A model generated the notes under the pieces. It did not search any database. It saw only the letters and a list, made by a program, of their open reading frames with translations, and was not told where the DNA came from. This document shows positions 44,188 to 53,170 of a DNA stretch of 64,000 bases, one piece after another. Position 1 is the first letter of the stretch; every line of letters begins with the position of its first letter. The stretch spans positions 1 to 64,000 of the IMG/VR virus record IMGVR_UViG_3300032046_000019; one strand, 5' to 3'. Position numbers and translations under genes: made by a program. The DNA comes from a virus.

Positions 44188-46029
44188 ATGATTAGTTCAA
44201 GATTAGAATTAAATGGAAATTATGTAAACGTTACAAGTTCTTGGAATGAATTTAGAACTCTTATCAACGGAACCTCGGCTTCTTTAAGTTATGCTTATGA
44301 TGACTTTGGTGGATTTTATAAAATTGTAACCGAACCATTTGTTGGCTTTAGTTATGTCTATAATATAGATAAGACTAATGATCTATCAAGTAAAACAGAT
44401 TTTGAAACTAACTGGAGGGACCAGCCATATAGACTATCTGGTATTTCAACTACAATACAAGGATATAACAACACAGGATATTATCCGGATCCTTCAAATA
44501 AATTAGCTAGTGAACAAACATCAATCAATATGGATGTGGCAGGTAGTTTACAAATACGCGGGGCAGTACTCACAGACGAAATAAGTTTTCGAGATGATTT
44601 TACTGGTACTAGTTTGTTTGAAATACCAGCTGGCACAATTACATTTACAAATGGTTCTGACCAAATTACTGGTACGGGAACAAATTTTAATCTTTTCACC
44701 TCACAAGAATATATTAAAGGAATTTCTGAAGCAAACAATATTCTTGTTGGATTTTCTTCAATTGATTCTGCTGTGTCGGCAACTTTAGATTCTGCATATC
44801 AAGGTAGCACGGGTACAACTACTGGACAAGTATCATTTTGGATACCAAATTCTAGTTCCGGTGGAACAGTTGTGGTAACATCTTCTTTAGTTAGGTTGGC
44901 TGCCTCAGCTACCTCTGGTTCGGTTGCATTAATTAGGCGCGCAGGAGATTATGTACCATTTGCATTAACTATAATTGGAAGTATAAATCAACGTGTAGCT
45001 AATCAACAAACAATTTTTGGTTTCCAAGACACAATACAAAATCCAAATCAACAAGCTGTTGTAATATTAGATGGAACAGATAATACTTTAGTTAAATTTA
45101 GATCTTCTTTTGGTTCAGCAAGTCTTGATACAGAAACTACAACAATTTCATTATCTTCTTCACAAAACAATCAACCTTTATCAAGTTCTCAGGTTATAAA
45201 ATATGAAATAAATGCAACTCCTGCATTTGCGTCACTATTAATTAATGGCAAAGTAGCTGTTAGACACGAGACTCATATTCCTGGTCCTTATACACCACTA
45301 AATGTTGTTGCATATGTGGAAAACACAGGTGCAGCCACAACAGGAACAACTGCTTCTATTGATGTAATAACATTTCAAAATGTTAACAACATACAATCAA
45401 ACAATGGTTTCAGAGCTGAACCACAAAATATTCAATTAGTTGCAACTTCTATATCATCATCGGTTCAACAAGAAATAAGATCTGACGGGTTTGGAAATTT
45501 ATCTGTTCGTGAATATCAACCTCCTACTTTCTCGGCTTTGGTTTCTTCACAAAGCATTGGTAACGGAAAATCAATGTTTTCTATTATGAATTCAACTTCT
45601 GGTTCTGCTACTACTATAAAAATACAATCAGTAAAACTAATCAATATTTTAAACACTGCCATAGTAGGCATAAATGCTCAGTTTCAATTTTTAAGAATGA
45701 CTGGACATTCGGGCGGCACAACTGTTACACCTTTTACTTTTGACACAACAGACAATCTTGCAACAAACGTTACTTGTTTAACCAATGGTACACCTACAAG
45801 TACAACTGGTCCATTGTTGAGATACTACTGGTCTTCCGATGAATGGGTAATTGGTACAGCCGATCAAGAATCTCAAGACCATGCATTTCAAAACGTAATT
45901 CCGATATATCAAGCAAAACAAGGAACCAAACCAATAACTTTAAGAGCACAACAAGGTTTAACAATAAATCAAATTGTAAACTCGGTACTTGGTGCTTTTG
46001 ATATAGAAGTTGTTTTTACACAGGAATAG
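44188..46029 (+). CDS. Fibre/baseplate-like protein, 613 aa
   Basis: I use ATG at 44188 because it falls right after the upstream stop with AAGGAAAT before it. Ser/Thr-rich beta strands throughout (SLVRLAASATSGSVALIRRA). Linked closely to both neighbours. Role inferred from position. Confidence 0.65.
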   Translation: MISSRLELNGNYVNVTSSWNEFRTLINGTSASLSYAYDDFGGFYKIVTEPFVGFSYVYNIDKTNDLSSKTDFETNWRDQPYRLSGISTTIQGYNNTGYYPDPSNKLASEQTSINMDVAGSLQIRGAVLTDEISFRDDFTGTSLFEIPAGTITFTNGSDQITGTGTNFNLFTSQEYIKGISEANNILVGFSSIDSAVSATLDSAYQGSTGTTTGQVSFWIPNSSSGGTVVVTSSLVRLAASATSGSVALIRRAGDYVPFALTIIGSINQRVANQQTIFGFQDTIQNPNQQAVVILDGTDNTLVKFRSSFGSASLDTETTTISLSSSQNNQPLSSSQVIKYEINATPAFASLLINGKVAVRHETHIPGPYTPLNVVAYVENTGAATTGTTASIDVITFQNVNNIQSNNGFRAEPQNIQLVATSISSSVQQEIRSDGFGNLSVREYQPPTFSALVSSQSIGNGKSMFSIMNSTSGSATTIKIQSVKLINILNTAIVGINAQFQFLRMTGHSGGTTVTPFTFDTTDNLATNVTCLTNGTPTSTTGPLLRYYWSSDEWVIGTADQESQDHAFQNVIPIYQAKQGTKPITLRAQQGLTINQIVNSVLGAFDIEVVFTQE

Positions 46030-46032
46030 AAA

Positions 46033-47163
46033 ATGATTAAATTTGGAACAGGATTAATAAATATCGAACTTGACTGGCCTTCTTTTAAAGAAATTGCAGT
46101 TTCTAAATTTCTTAAAATACAACATGTTTTAGATCAACAACAATTATTATATCAAATTTTTGGAATTGATGGAACAATTGTATATTCAACAACAATTTTT
46201 TCCCAATTTATTCCTAGTGTTTGTGATACAAATCAAATAACAAATGATGCATACAAAGCGGATTTTGAAACAAATTTTCTTGCATCTTCAAATAAAAGAC
46301 TTACCTCGGAGACGCAAGAAAATAGTGCAATGCTTGTTACCAATGTTGGTCGTGAAGGTAACGAGTATACAGTAGCTACTCCAAATCTTTGTGATAAAAC
46401 AACATGGTTTTATACAAGCGAAAGACAAGAAAATATAGAATTAAGTTCTTTTGATGGAGGCACAACTTTTTCTGTTTCCGGCTCCGATGAATCTTGGGTT
46501 GACATGTATCATGGCAAATATTTTCAAGAATATATGTTTAGAGAATACAAGCTTCATAAATATGAAGTAATTATAACTGTTGATGATACAACACAATCAA
46601 TGCGTGCTCCATTTGCAACATCTGGAGGAGATTATTATGTGAATTATAGAAGTGGTTCTGTTGTTTTTTCAAACCCAACAACGGGTTCGGTTAAAGCCTC
46701 ATATAATAAAGTTGTAAACTCGGAATTTTGCTTAGAACCTCATAATGGTAATTATATTGATGTAGAAGAGGTTGAAGTTCAATTTACTTCTGATGCGGAT
46801 ATGAAAGATCGTGTTGTTTTTGAGGTTCGTGGTTATGTACAATACTTTGCTCCTGAACTATGTGATCTATATGGTGGGCCTCTTCCTGCGAATACAATTA
46901 TTCCTCTTCAGAAAACTTGGTATGACACATTCTATCAACTTATTGATGAGGCTCTTGGTTCTTATCCGGTAATTCCTGCTATTGGTGGAAATAGTGGCAG
47001 AGGAACCCAACATGAAACTTATGGTTTTCCAATGAGATATGCGACTGTTAGAAGAATGTACAGTAAATATGGACTTCATTCGTGTGTATATCTTGAAAAC
47101 AATATTGAATTTGGCGGTGAAAGAGCAACAGCTACTTTTTATTGCATACAAAATCCAGAATAA
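46033..47163 (+). CDS. Virion protein, 376 aa
   Basis: It starts MIKFGTGLINIELDWPSFKE. Middle part is beta-rich with SMRAPFATSGGDYYVNYRSG and VVFEVRGYVQYFAPELCD. Last gene of the fibre series; function not recognised. Confidence 0.65.
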   Translation: MIKFGTGLINIELDWPSFKEIAVSKFLKIQHVLDQQQLLYQIFGIDGTIVYSTTIFSQFIPSVCDTNQITNDAYKADFETNFLASSNKRLTSETQENSAMLVTNVGREGNEYTVATPNLCDKTTWFYTSERQENIELSSFDGGTTFSVSGSDESWVDMYHGKYFQEYMFREYKLHKYEVIITVDDTTQSMRAPFATSGGDYYVNYRSGSVVFSNPTTGSVKASYNKVVNSEFCLEPHNGNYIDVEEVEVQFTSDADMKDRVVFEVRGYVQYFAPELCDLYGGPLPANTIIPLQKTWYDTFYQLIDEALGSYPVIPAIGGNSGRGTQHETYGFPMRYATVRRMYSKYGLHSCVYLENNIEFGGERATATFYCIQNPE

Positions 47164-47221
47164 TAAAATTAATATTTGTTTAATATCTTTTATATATTAT
47201 TTATATGTAAGGGATTTAACA

Positions 47222-48091
47222 ATGAATAAAAAAAGAGCATTAGTTTTGAGTGGCGGGGGTTCAAAAGGAGCATTTCAAGTAGGTGTTTTGAAATATTTAA
47301 TTGGAGAACTCAATAATCAATATGATATATACACAGGTATTTCTGTTGGAGCTTTAAATGCTTCATTTCTTTCACAATTTCCAAAAGGAAAAGAAAAAGA
47401 AGCGTTAGAAAATTTAGTAAATATTTGGAACAAAATCAACAAAGGAAACATTTATCATAATCATAGACCTTTTGGGAAATTAGAAGCTTTATGGAAATCA
47501 AGTGTTTATGATAGTTCCCCGCTTAAAGATTTTGTTTATAACAATCTTGATCCTGTTAAAGTTAAAGAATCCGGTAACGAATTAAGAATTAGTGCTTGTT
47601 CTTTATTAACAGGAAACTTAAAAGTTTGGAATGAAAAAGATACTGATGTTATTAGAGATGCTGTTTTAGCATCATCGTCTTTTCCAGTGATGTTTAACCC
47701 AATTAAAATAAACGATGATCTTTTCACTGACGCTGGGGTTAAAGATATTGCGCCACTTAGTGCAGCTATTGATGCTGGGGCAGAAATTATTGACATAATA
47801 GTTACTTCACCTTTTGGTTCCCAGCCATGGAAGACTAAAAGAAAAAATTCTATAAAAGTTCTACTACGTTCAGTTGATTTAATGTCTGATGAAATTTTAG
47901 CTAATGACCTAATAAAACTTGAGAAAATAAACAAAAAAGTTATTTTGGGTACAGCTGATCCTCGCTATAAATATATTGAATATAATTTATATAGACCTGA
48001 AAACCTCTTGACTGATAACTCTCTTGATTTTGATAGAAAATTGTTAGACACCATGATGGTGACAGGATATAAAACCGTAACAGAAAAATAA
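47222..48091 (+). CDS. Patatin-like phospholipase
   Basis: 289 aa from ATG at 47222; a longer frame starting at 47039 only overlaps the upstream gene. LSGGGSKGAFQVGVLKYL is the oxyanion loop, YTGISVGALNAS holds the G-x-S-x-G nucleophile (Ser41), and LFTDAGVKD the Asp of the dyad (Asp170, D-A-G in place of D-G-G). It would hydrolyse phospholipids or other acyl esters. No signal peptide, so it acts in the cytoplasm, or enters from virions. Sits after the tail genes; lysis or membrane attack is inference. Confidence 0.88.
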   Translation: MNKKRALVLSGGGSKGAFQVGVLKYLIGELNNQYDIYTGISVGALNASFLSQFPKGKEKEALENLVNIWNKINKGNIYHNHRPFGKLEALWKSSVYDSSPLKDFVYNNLDPVKVKESGNELRISACSLLTGNLKVWNEKDTDVIRDAVLASSSFPVMFNPIKINDDLFTDAGVKDIAPLSAAIDAGAEIIDIIVTSPFGSQPWKTKRKNSIKVLLRSVDLMSDEILANDLIKLEKINKKVILGTADPRYKYIEYNLYRPENLLTDNSLDFDRKLLDTMMVTGYKTVTEK

Positions 48092-48112
48092 TATATTACA
48101 ACAAATAAAAAG

Positions 48113-48147
48113 AAGCTACTTATATTAACAAGTAAGTAGCTTATGCT
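48113..48147 (+). terminator. Hairpin/terminator after the patatin gene
   Basis: AAGCTACTTA (48113-48122) pairs with TAAGTAGCTT (48133-48142), 10-base loop, then ATGCTTTTT. The T-run is a few bases late, and the hairpin touches the next gene's ATG, so it might also limit that gene's translation. Confidence 0.7.
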
Positions 48148-48661
48148 TTTTCCGCCGCCATACACATATAATGACCCAAGAATATTATATAATGAACCAT
48201 GTTTTTTTTATGATGGTATTTTTGATAGTGTTTGTTTAGCGAATAAATTCACATCAGCAAGGGGGCATGGTGGTGGATTAACTTCTGGAAAACAACAACA
48301 GCCAAAAGAAAAATTAAAAGAACACTTAAATGTTTTTATAGAATGTGAATTAATAAGAATAAATGATTTATTAATTCAGTGTGAAAAGCCAACTTGGTTA
48401 CGTTTTGTTGGAGAAAATGACGATGTTGATATTTTTGCCGGGGATTTTAAAATAAGTTTATCAAACCCAATAATTAAAGGAGAATATATTAATATAATTA
48501 AAAAATTATTTGTTAGCACCAGTTTTAAAGGCATAAAAACAGAAGATTCATGTATAACTCCAAACGACATAGAGATGAAAGTTCAATATATTGAACCCTA
48601 TGAAAAAATAAAAGTACAAGCAACATTAATAAATGTTAAAACAAAAAAAGACAACGAATAG
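48143..48661 (+). CDS. Hypothetical protein, 172 aa
   Basis: It starts MLFPPPYTYNDPRILYNEPC and has a Gly/Gln-rich loop, then beta-rich sequence. The start sits immediately after the hairpin. Likely virion-associated, unconfirmed. Confidence 0.6.
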   Translation: MLFPPPYTYNDPRILYNEPCFFYDGIFDSVCLANKFTSARGHGGGLTSGKQQQPKEKLKEHLNVFIECELIRINDLLIQCEKPTWLRFVGENDDVDIFAGDFKISLSNPIIKGEYINIIKKLFVSTSFKGIKTEDSCITPNDIEMKVQYIEPYEKIKVQATLINVKTKKDNE

Positions 48662-48690
48662 TTTAGAACAATAATTAAACCAGAGGAAAC

Positions 48691-49374
48691 ATGAGCGAAA
48701 AAGTTATTTTAAAATTAGATGAAAGTAATGAATTGGGTTTTAAACTTACAATTCAAGGAATGTCTACCGAGCCAAATTCTTCATCTCCGATTTGTAGATT
48801 TGTTGTAATGGAATCTGGTGGTTCCCAAGATACAATGGGTTACATGTTTCCAGTAAAAAAACAAGATGATGGAACAGTTATTGTTACTATTCCTCCAATG
48901 AAAAATATATTCAAAGAAAACAAGGATTATACTGGTAAAATTGAAATCTTACTTGGTAGCAGGTATTTTACACCCGCTACAATGAATATTGGATTTGAAA
49001 AACCAGTTGAAGTTACAGTAGAATCTGTTAAACCACAAACTAAAAAAGAAGAATTTGAAATTTTTATTGAACCAATTGTAATTAAAAATAAAAATGAATC
49101 TGTTATAAAAACTCCAATTCATGAAATTCATGAACCTAAACCAATAATAAAAGATCTTGATGAACTTGTAAAAACAATAGAAGAATCAAAACAAGTTAAA
49201 TCCCAAGAAAAACAAAATTATGTGGAATTAACAAAATCACAACTTGAAGAATTAATCCGTCGCAAAAGATCAAACAAATTGAAAGAAACAAAAGAGACTT
49301 CTTCTTCTTCTTCTTCGTCACCAGATGACTTGAAAAATAGAATGAAAAACATATTAAAAGATTCTTTAAAGTAA
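48691..49374 (+). CDS. Hypothetical structural-like protein, 227 aa
   Basis: An N-terminal beta domain (MSEKVILKLDESNELGFKLT, GSRYFTPATMNIGF) resembles a hypothetical group I associate with large marine phages, then a charged linker and a C-terminal helix with a Ser run. AGAGGAAAC is upstream. Confidence 0.65.
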   Translation: MSEKVILKLDESNELGFKLTIQGMSTEPNSSSPICRFVVMESGGSQDTMGYMFPVKKQDDGTVIVTIPPMKNIFKENKDYTGKIEILLGSRYFTPATMNIGFEKPVEVTVESVKPQTKKEEFEIFIEPIVIKNKNESVIKTPIHEIHEPKPIIKDLDELVKTIEESKQVKSQEKQNYVELTKSQLEELIRRKRSNKLKETKETSSSSSSSPDDLKNRMKNILKDSLK

Positions 49375-49632
49375 TCTAAATTCTTTTAGAATCTCATAAG
49401 CAATTTCTTGTGACTCAAACTTTGGTTTCACTGTAAAATTCACAATATCATTGTGATAAACAATATCTTCAATGTTTCTTTTCCCAGAGAAATCGCATAT
49501 TTTTTGAGCTAACATGTTAACTTCTCTTGGTATATAAAGAGAACCATTGTTATCTTTTAAACAATCAAAAGAAATATAATTTTCACCTATTCCGCGAAAT
49601 AAAGTAACTGGATTTGGAAATCTTAAAGGCAT
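49366..49632 (-). CDS. Hypothetical protein, 88 aa
   Basis: It starts MPLRFPNPVTLFRGIGENYI. Mixed alpha/beta, converging on the upstream plus gene by 9 bases. Unknown. Confidence 0.6.
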   Translation of the reverse strand: MPLRFPNPVTLFRGIGENYISFDCLKDNNGSLYIPREVNMLAQKICDFSGKRNIEDIVYHNDIVNFTVKPKFESQEIAYEILKEFRLL

Positions 49633-49839
49633 TTAATTTAGCATAGTTTGAAAAATATCAGATGTATACCAGGCACGAGAACCATCTTCGAAAAATTCCA
49701 AACAATATTTAATATAAAAATCTTCTACCGATACATCAACGACCTTTGCTTTGTGATATGATGCCTTTATAAGAACATCAACTATGTCTCCCTTATTATG
49801 TTCTTTTTTTGTTTGTTCGTAGGTAAGTGTATTAAACAT
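49633..49839 (-). CDS. Small SH3/Tudor-like protein, 68 aa
   Basis: NKGDIVDVLIKASYHKAKVV and VSVEDFYIKYCLEFFEDGSR give the strand order of an SH3/Tudor-type barrel. AAGGAGATAAC is upstream. Could be a remote relative of the G-x-x-Y family, not shown. Confidence 0.6.
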   Translation of the reverse strand: MFNTLTYEQTKKEHNKGDIVDVLIKASYHKAKVVDVSVEDFYIKYCLEFFEDGSRAWYTSDIFQTMLN

Positions 49840-49954
49840 TTTGTTATCTCCTTGTTGATTCTATTCAATCATACTATCACATTATATAACTATAGCAATT
49901 ATTGTTAAAATAAAAACATAAGAAACTTCGGTTTTGTTTGCAATATTTACTTTC

Positions 49955-50533
49955 ATGAGAGAAAACTTAAAAATATTAATAAATTCTATTCTAAAAGAAG
50001 AATTAAAAAAAATAAACGAGGCTGCTAAAACAATAGAATCTATTCCTAGTGAATATAAAGTTCATATAGGAAAAGGACTATTGGGTGGAGACAAAGATAT
50101 AGAATTAAAAAATGATCAAGATAATGTTTTGGGTTCAATTTCTCTAGCTAGACCAAAAAATGCTGATGGGCCTTGTCTAAGTGCCTATATAGTGTTCCAC
50201 TCTAGAGCCACAAGCGGCTATGGACCCCTCTTGTATGATATTGCGTTGGAGTATGCCGGTTCAAGTGGAATCGCCCCAGATCGCCTCCTAGTGTCTTCTG
50301 ATGCCTCATCTGTTTGGAATTACTATTATACCAATAGAGGAGATGTTAGAAAAGAACTTTTAGATAATATTTTATTACCACAAACACCACAAAAAGAAGA
50401 TGACTGCTCTTTTAAGTCATCTGGAGACGAAGAAGACAAAATAGAACGTCCTTGGTTAAATTATGTATATTACAAAGACTCGCAAGATAATATTAATAAA
50501 CTTAGAAGTCTTGGAAAATTAGTTGAAGAATAA
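49955..50533 (+). CDS. Tagged GNAT-like protein, 192 aa
   Basis: From ATG at 49955 (MRENLKILINSILKEELKKI); the first 20 residues fit the amphipathic tag (ILKEE). The body has SGYGPLLYDIALEYA, DRLLVSSDASSVWNYYY and NRGDVRKELL, the layout of a phage acetyltransferase-like group. Enzyme activity is possible; virion packaging via the tag is my inference. Confidence 0.7.
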   Translation: MRENLKILINSILKEELKKINEAAKTIESIPSEYKVHIGKGLLGGDKDIELKNDQDNVLGSISLARPKNADGPCLSAYIVFHSRATSGYGPLLYDIALEYAGSSGIAPDRLLVSSDASSVWNYYYTNRGDVRKELLDNILLPQTPQKEDDCSFKSSGDEEDKIERPWLNYVYYKDSQDNINKLRSLGKLVEE

Positions 50534-50542
50534 AAATGCAAA

Positions 50543-50570
50543 AACCTCAAACGATTTTTCGAGTGAGGTT
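50543..50570 (-). terminator. Hairpin between convergent genes
   Basis: AACCTCA and TGAGGTT arms with an inner CGA/TCG. On the minus strand TTTTTGCATTTTT follows, so it ends the minus gene at 50594; on the plus strand there is no U-run. Confidence 0.7.
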
Positions 50571-50593
50571 CTTAAATAAGAAAAATAGTTTTC

Positions 50594-50857
50594 TCAGGCT
50601 TCTACATTAGCTTCTTTTGTTTGTCTCTCAGAACTTTGTTCTTCTGCTTTTCTAGATAGTTCTGTTATATATTCATTGTATGCTTTAACATAATCTTCAT
50701 CAAGAGTAAGATATTTTTCGTTTTCCGCAACAAGAACAACTGCTCTTAGGTGATCAACTAAATTAGTTCCCGTAAGCAAAGAAAGCTGAATTAGCTCCCT
50801 CACAATTATAATCACATCATCACTAAATTTAAATGTATTTTTGGTTTTTTCCGTCAT
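50594..50857 (-). CDS. Hypothetical protein, 87 aa
   Basis: A helical protein (DDVIIIVRELIQLSLLTGTN and an acidic tail). Ends at the hairpin. Unknown. Confidence 0.6.
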   Translation of the reverse strand: MTEKTKNTFKFSDDVIIIVRELIQLSLLTGTNLVDHLRAVVLVAENEKYLTLDEDYVKAYNEYITELSRKAEEQSSERQTKEANVEA

Positions 50858-50925
50858 ATCTAGTCCTTTATTTTTGTACTCTCAGTCGATTTGTTTAAAA
50901 TGTATAATAAAAATTATACAAGAAA

Positions 50926-51210
50926 TTATAGTTTTTGTTTCTCGGAATTTTTTACTACGCCTAATATGCTGTAGCCTGCTAAATCAACATAGGCATCGTT
51001 TTTTGCTTCTTTTGTTATATTAGTATTAGTTAATCTTGAAAGTTTTTCAAGCATGTGAACAACTAGAATAAACTCTTGATATGTCTCAGGTTGAACCCCT
51101 GATGGGTATAGTTCGGTTAGGGTTTTGGATATTTTAATATCCACAGGACCATATTTTTTTCTTTTATCTAAAATTATGTCCTCTATTTCTTTGAAAAGTT
51201 CTTTAATCAT
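50926..51210 (-). CDS. DUF1599-like protein, copy B
   Basis: 94 aa. DKRKKYGPVDIKISKTL and LYPSGVQPETYQEFILVVHM match the upstream protein in order. The group (K-x-x-YG...LYP-x-G) resembles a phage nucleotide-modification-associated family; assignment is visual. Overlaps copy A by 4 bases. Confidence 0.65.
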   Translation of the reverse strand: MIKELFKEIEDIILDKRKKYGPVDIKISKTLTELYPSGVQPETYQEFILVVHMLEKLSRLTNTNITKEAKNDAYVDLAGYSILGVVKNSEKQKL

Positions 51211-51500
51211 TTTTTATCCTTTAAAACTTCATTGGTTTCCCACATTCTGGTTGAGACTCCAATTAAATCTTTATATGGGTCTTCATCATAAGATGTCTTG
51301 TTGGATGCAATTCTTTTTAATTTATCAAATATTCTTAAAATTAATGGAGCATCTGCGAATGACTCTACTGGAATACCAGTTGGATATAATAATTTTAAAA
51401 AATCAACTGATTTTGAAAACGAGTCACCATAGTTTTTATTTTTATCTTCTACTACGTTTCCAATTTCTGTCGCAGCTTTAATATAATCTCCTTCTGCCAT
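51207..51500 (-). CDS. DUF1599-like protein, copy A
   Basis: 97 aa. DKNKNYGDSFSKSVDFLKLL, YPTGIPVESFADAPLILRIF and DKLKRI...EDPYKDLIG follow the DUF1599-type pattern better than copy B. Tandem paralogue of the next gene. The precise reaction is unknown. Confidence 0.7.
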   Translation of the reverse strand: MAEGDYIKAATEIGNVVEDKNKNYGDSFSKSVDFLKLLYPTGIPVESFADAPLILRIFDKLKRIASNKTSYDEDPYKDLIGVSTRMWETNEVLKDKK

Positions 51501-51585
51501 ATGATTTTTCTTTCCTTATAAAGATACTATAATCTACTAAAATGTTTGTTTAAACAAAGTAACTGAAAAAAAGCACACTTCTAAT

Positions 51586-52581
51586 GTGGTAGCTTTAACA
51601 CTTACTGAACTAAACAAAAGAGATAATTTAAAAATCTTTTTGTCTAAAATACAAAATCAAGAACCATTTGAACTAATTGAAGAGAAAAAGAAAGTCTTTA
51701 ATTGTGATATGGTAATCATAGACAACTCAGATATATTTTTATTGGAATCTTTACAAAATTATATTGAAAAAGAAAATATAAAAGCTTTAGGGATGTTTTA
51801 TAAAAATAAACAATTATTGTTGAAAACAAAATCAAACATAGAATTAACATCTGGTTGTTTGTTGAAAACAATAGAATTTGGTTCTGTTGGATTTCAAAAA
51901 ACATATCAAAAAGAAACAAAGTTTTTTTCTGATCTTAGTGATAAGTTAAAAACTATAACAAATGATTCAAAAGAACCAGCTAATCTTGTTTTTTTAAATC
52001 ACCTTGGAAAAGAAATTTTATCAATTAACAACATCTTATCAGTTGAAAAAACTATTAAAATTAAAGGGAATTATGTTAAGTCTGATTTTGAATTTAAGGA
52101 TAATAATAACAAATCTATTTTATGGATTTCACACAAAGATGGAAATAAGGCAAATTCTTTTCGTCAGTGGTCTGGTATCAAAGAGTTTGAAACTCATCCA
52201 GAGTTAGTATTGTTTGGAAAACAAATAAAAAAACATTATCGCAATAATATTAAAAAAACAAACATAGGTAAAAAAATAAAAGATAAAGAATTAAAATTAA
52301 ATTCCTTATTTGGTTCCTCAAAACATTATGGACCCAATAAAGTTAATTTAATTGTTCAGGGAAACTTAGAGTTTAAAAAAATATTAAACAACACTTATTC
52401 TGTTACTGCAAATTATATATTTTCCCCAGAACAAAACATGGAAGATATTCCAAAAGAATATGAACCAATCCTATTTGCATCTAAATTAAACCTAGAACCA
52501 AAAAGATGTTCTTTTGGTATCCAAGGCTGTAGAGGTTTAATATATCCAACTAAGGGTAAAAAAATAAAACTAATAGATTAA
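51586..52581 (+). CDS. Hypothetical protein, 331 aa
   Basis: GTG start at 51586; no strong ribosome site. It starts MVALTLTELNKRDNLKIFLS and has SILWISHKDGNKANSFRQWS and ELVLFGKQIKKHYR. I have seen this pattern in phage hypotheticals of unknown role. Its last codons are part of a direct repeat. Confidence 0.65.
   Translation: MVALTLTELNKRDNLKIFLSKIQNQEPFELIEEKKKVFNCDMVIIDNSDIFLLESLQNYIEKENIKALGMFYKNKQLLLKTKSNIELTSGCLLKTIEFGSVGFQKTYQKETKFFSDLSDKLKTITNDSKEPANLVFLNHLGKEILSINNILSVEKTIKIKGNYVKSDFEFKDNNNKSILWISHKDGNKANSFRQWSGIKEFETHPELVLFGKQIKKHYRNNIKKTNIGKKIKDKELKLNSLFGSSKHYGPNKVNLIVQGNLEFKKILNNTYSVTANYIFSPEQNMEDIPKEYEPILFASKLNLEPKRCSFGIQGCRGLIYPTKGKKIKLID
52560..52580. repeat. 21-base direct repeat, copy 1
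   Basis: Five A then TAAAACTAATAGATTA, inside the 51586-52581 gene's last codons. Copy 2 is at 54176-54196; the copies bracket the lectin-like and kinase genes. Confidence 0.8.
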
Positions 52582-52611
52582 CATTATATTATTTAAACCA
52601 TATTTAATTTT

Positions 52612-53163
52612 ATGAAAAACTATACTCTTAAAGGTTCGGCAAAAGAAAATAAAACTGGCGGCATTGTTTTGACAACAAATTTCCACCAAAATGGAACGCT
52701 AAATTTAAATAAAAAAATAAATATTTCAACTAAACCATGGACTATAAACTTTTCTTTTAAAATTTCGAAAAATAAAGGGGCATCAGACGAAGATGGTTCG
52801 GGAGGCGATGGTTTGTGGTTAGAGTTCGATAAAAGAAAATTTGCCATAGGCTTTGATACATTTAAAAACGATTTAAATAAAACTGGTAATGAAATTCATT
52901 TATATTTGGAGAACGAAATTGTTTCTCAAAAACACTGTTCGATTAAAATGAATTCTGGTAAATTAATAAAAGCTAAAATAATTTGTGAACCAAACAAATT
53001 TATAAAAATTTTAATAAATGATTCATTAATTTTAAATCATTCTTTTAAACAAATTAATTTATCATCCTTGTTTGATTCTGAGGAATGTTCGTTTAGAGTT
53101 TTTTCTTTTACAGGTGCTGCTGCAAGCACACAAGAAATAAAAAAGTTGAACGTTTTATTTTAA
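52612..53163 (+). CDS. Lectin-like (concanavalin-type) protein, 183 aa
   Basis: PWTINFSFKISKNKG, GDGLWLEFDKRKFAIGFDTF and NEIHLYLENEIV follow the L-type lectin order (W-x-x-x-F-x-F, GDG-x-x-x-x-x-D, G-F-D-T-x-x-N). It may bind sugar on the host surface. No signal peptide. Role in adsorption is inferred. Confidence 0.65.
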   Translation: MKNYTLKGSAKENKTGGIVLTTNFHQNGTLNLNKKINISTKPWTINFSFKISKNKGASDEDGSGGDGLWLEFDKRKFAIGFDTFKNDLNKTGNEIHLYLENEIVSQKHCSIKMNSGKLIKAKIICEPNKFIKILINDSLILNHSFKQINLSSLFDSEECSFRVFSFTGAAASTQEIKKLNVLF

Positions 53164-53170
53164 ACGATTA

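Noticed and set aside
47039-47221. Longer N-terminus for the patatin-like protein
   Set aside because: It overlaps the upstream structural gene by over 120 bases; ATG at 47222 has AAGGGA upstream and begins at the family start.
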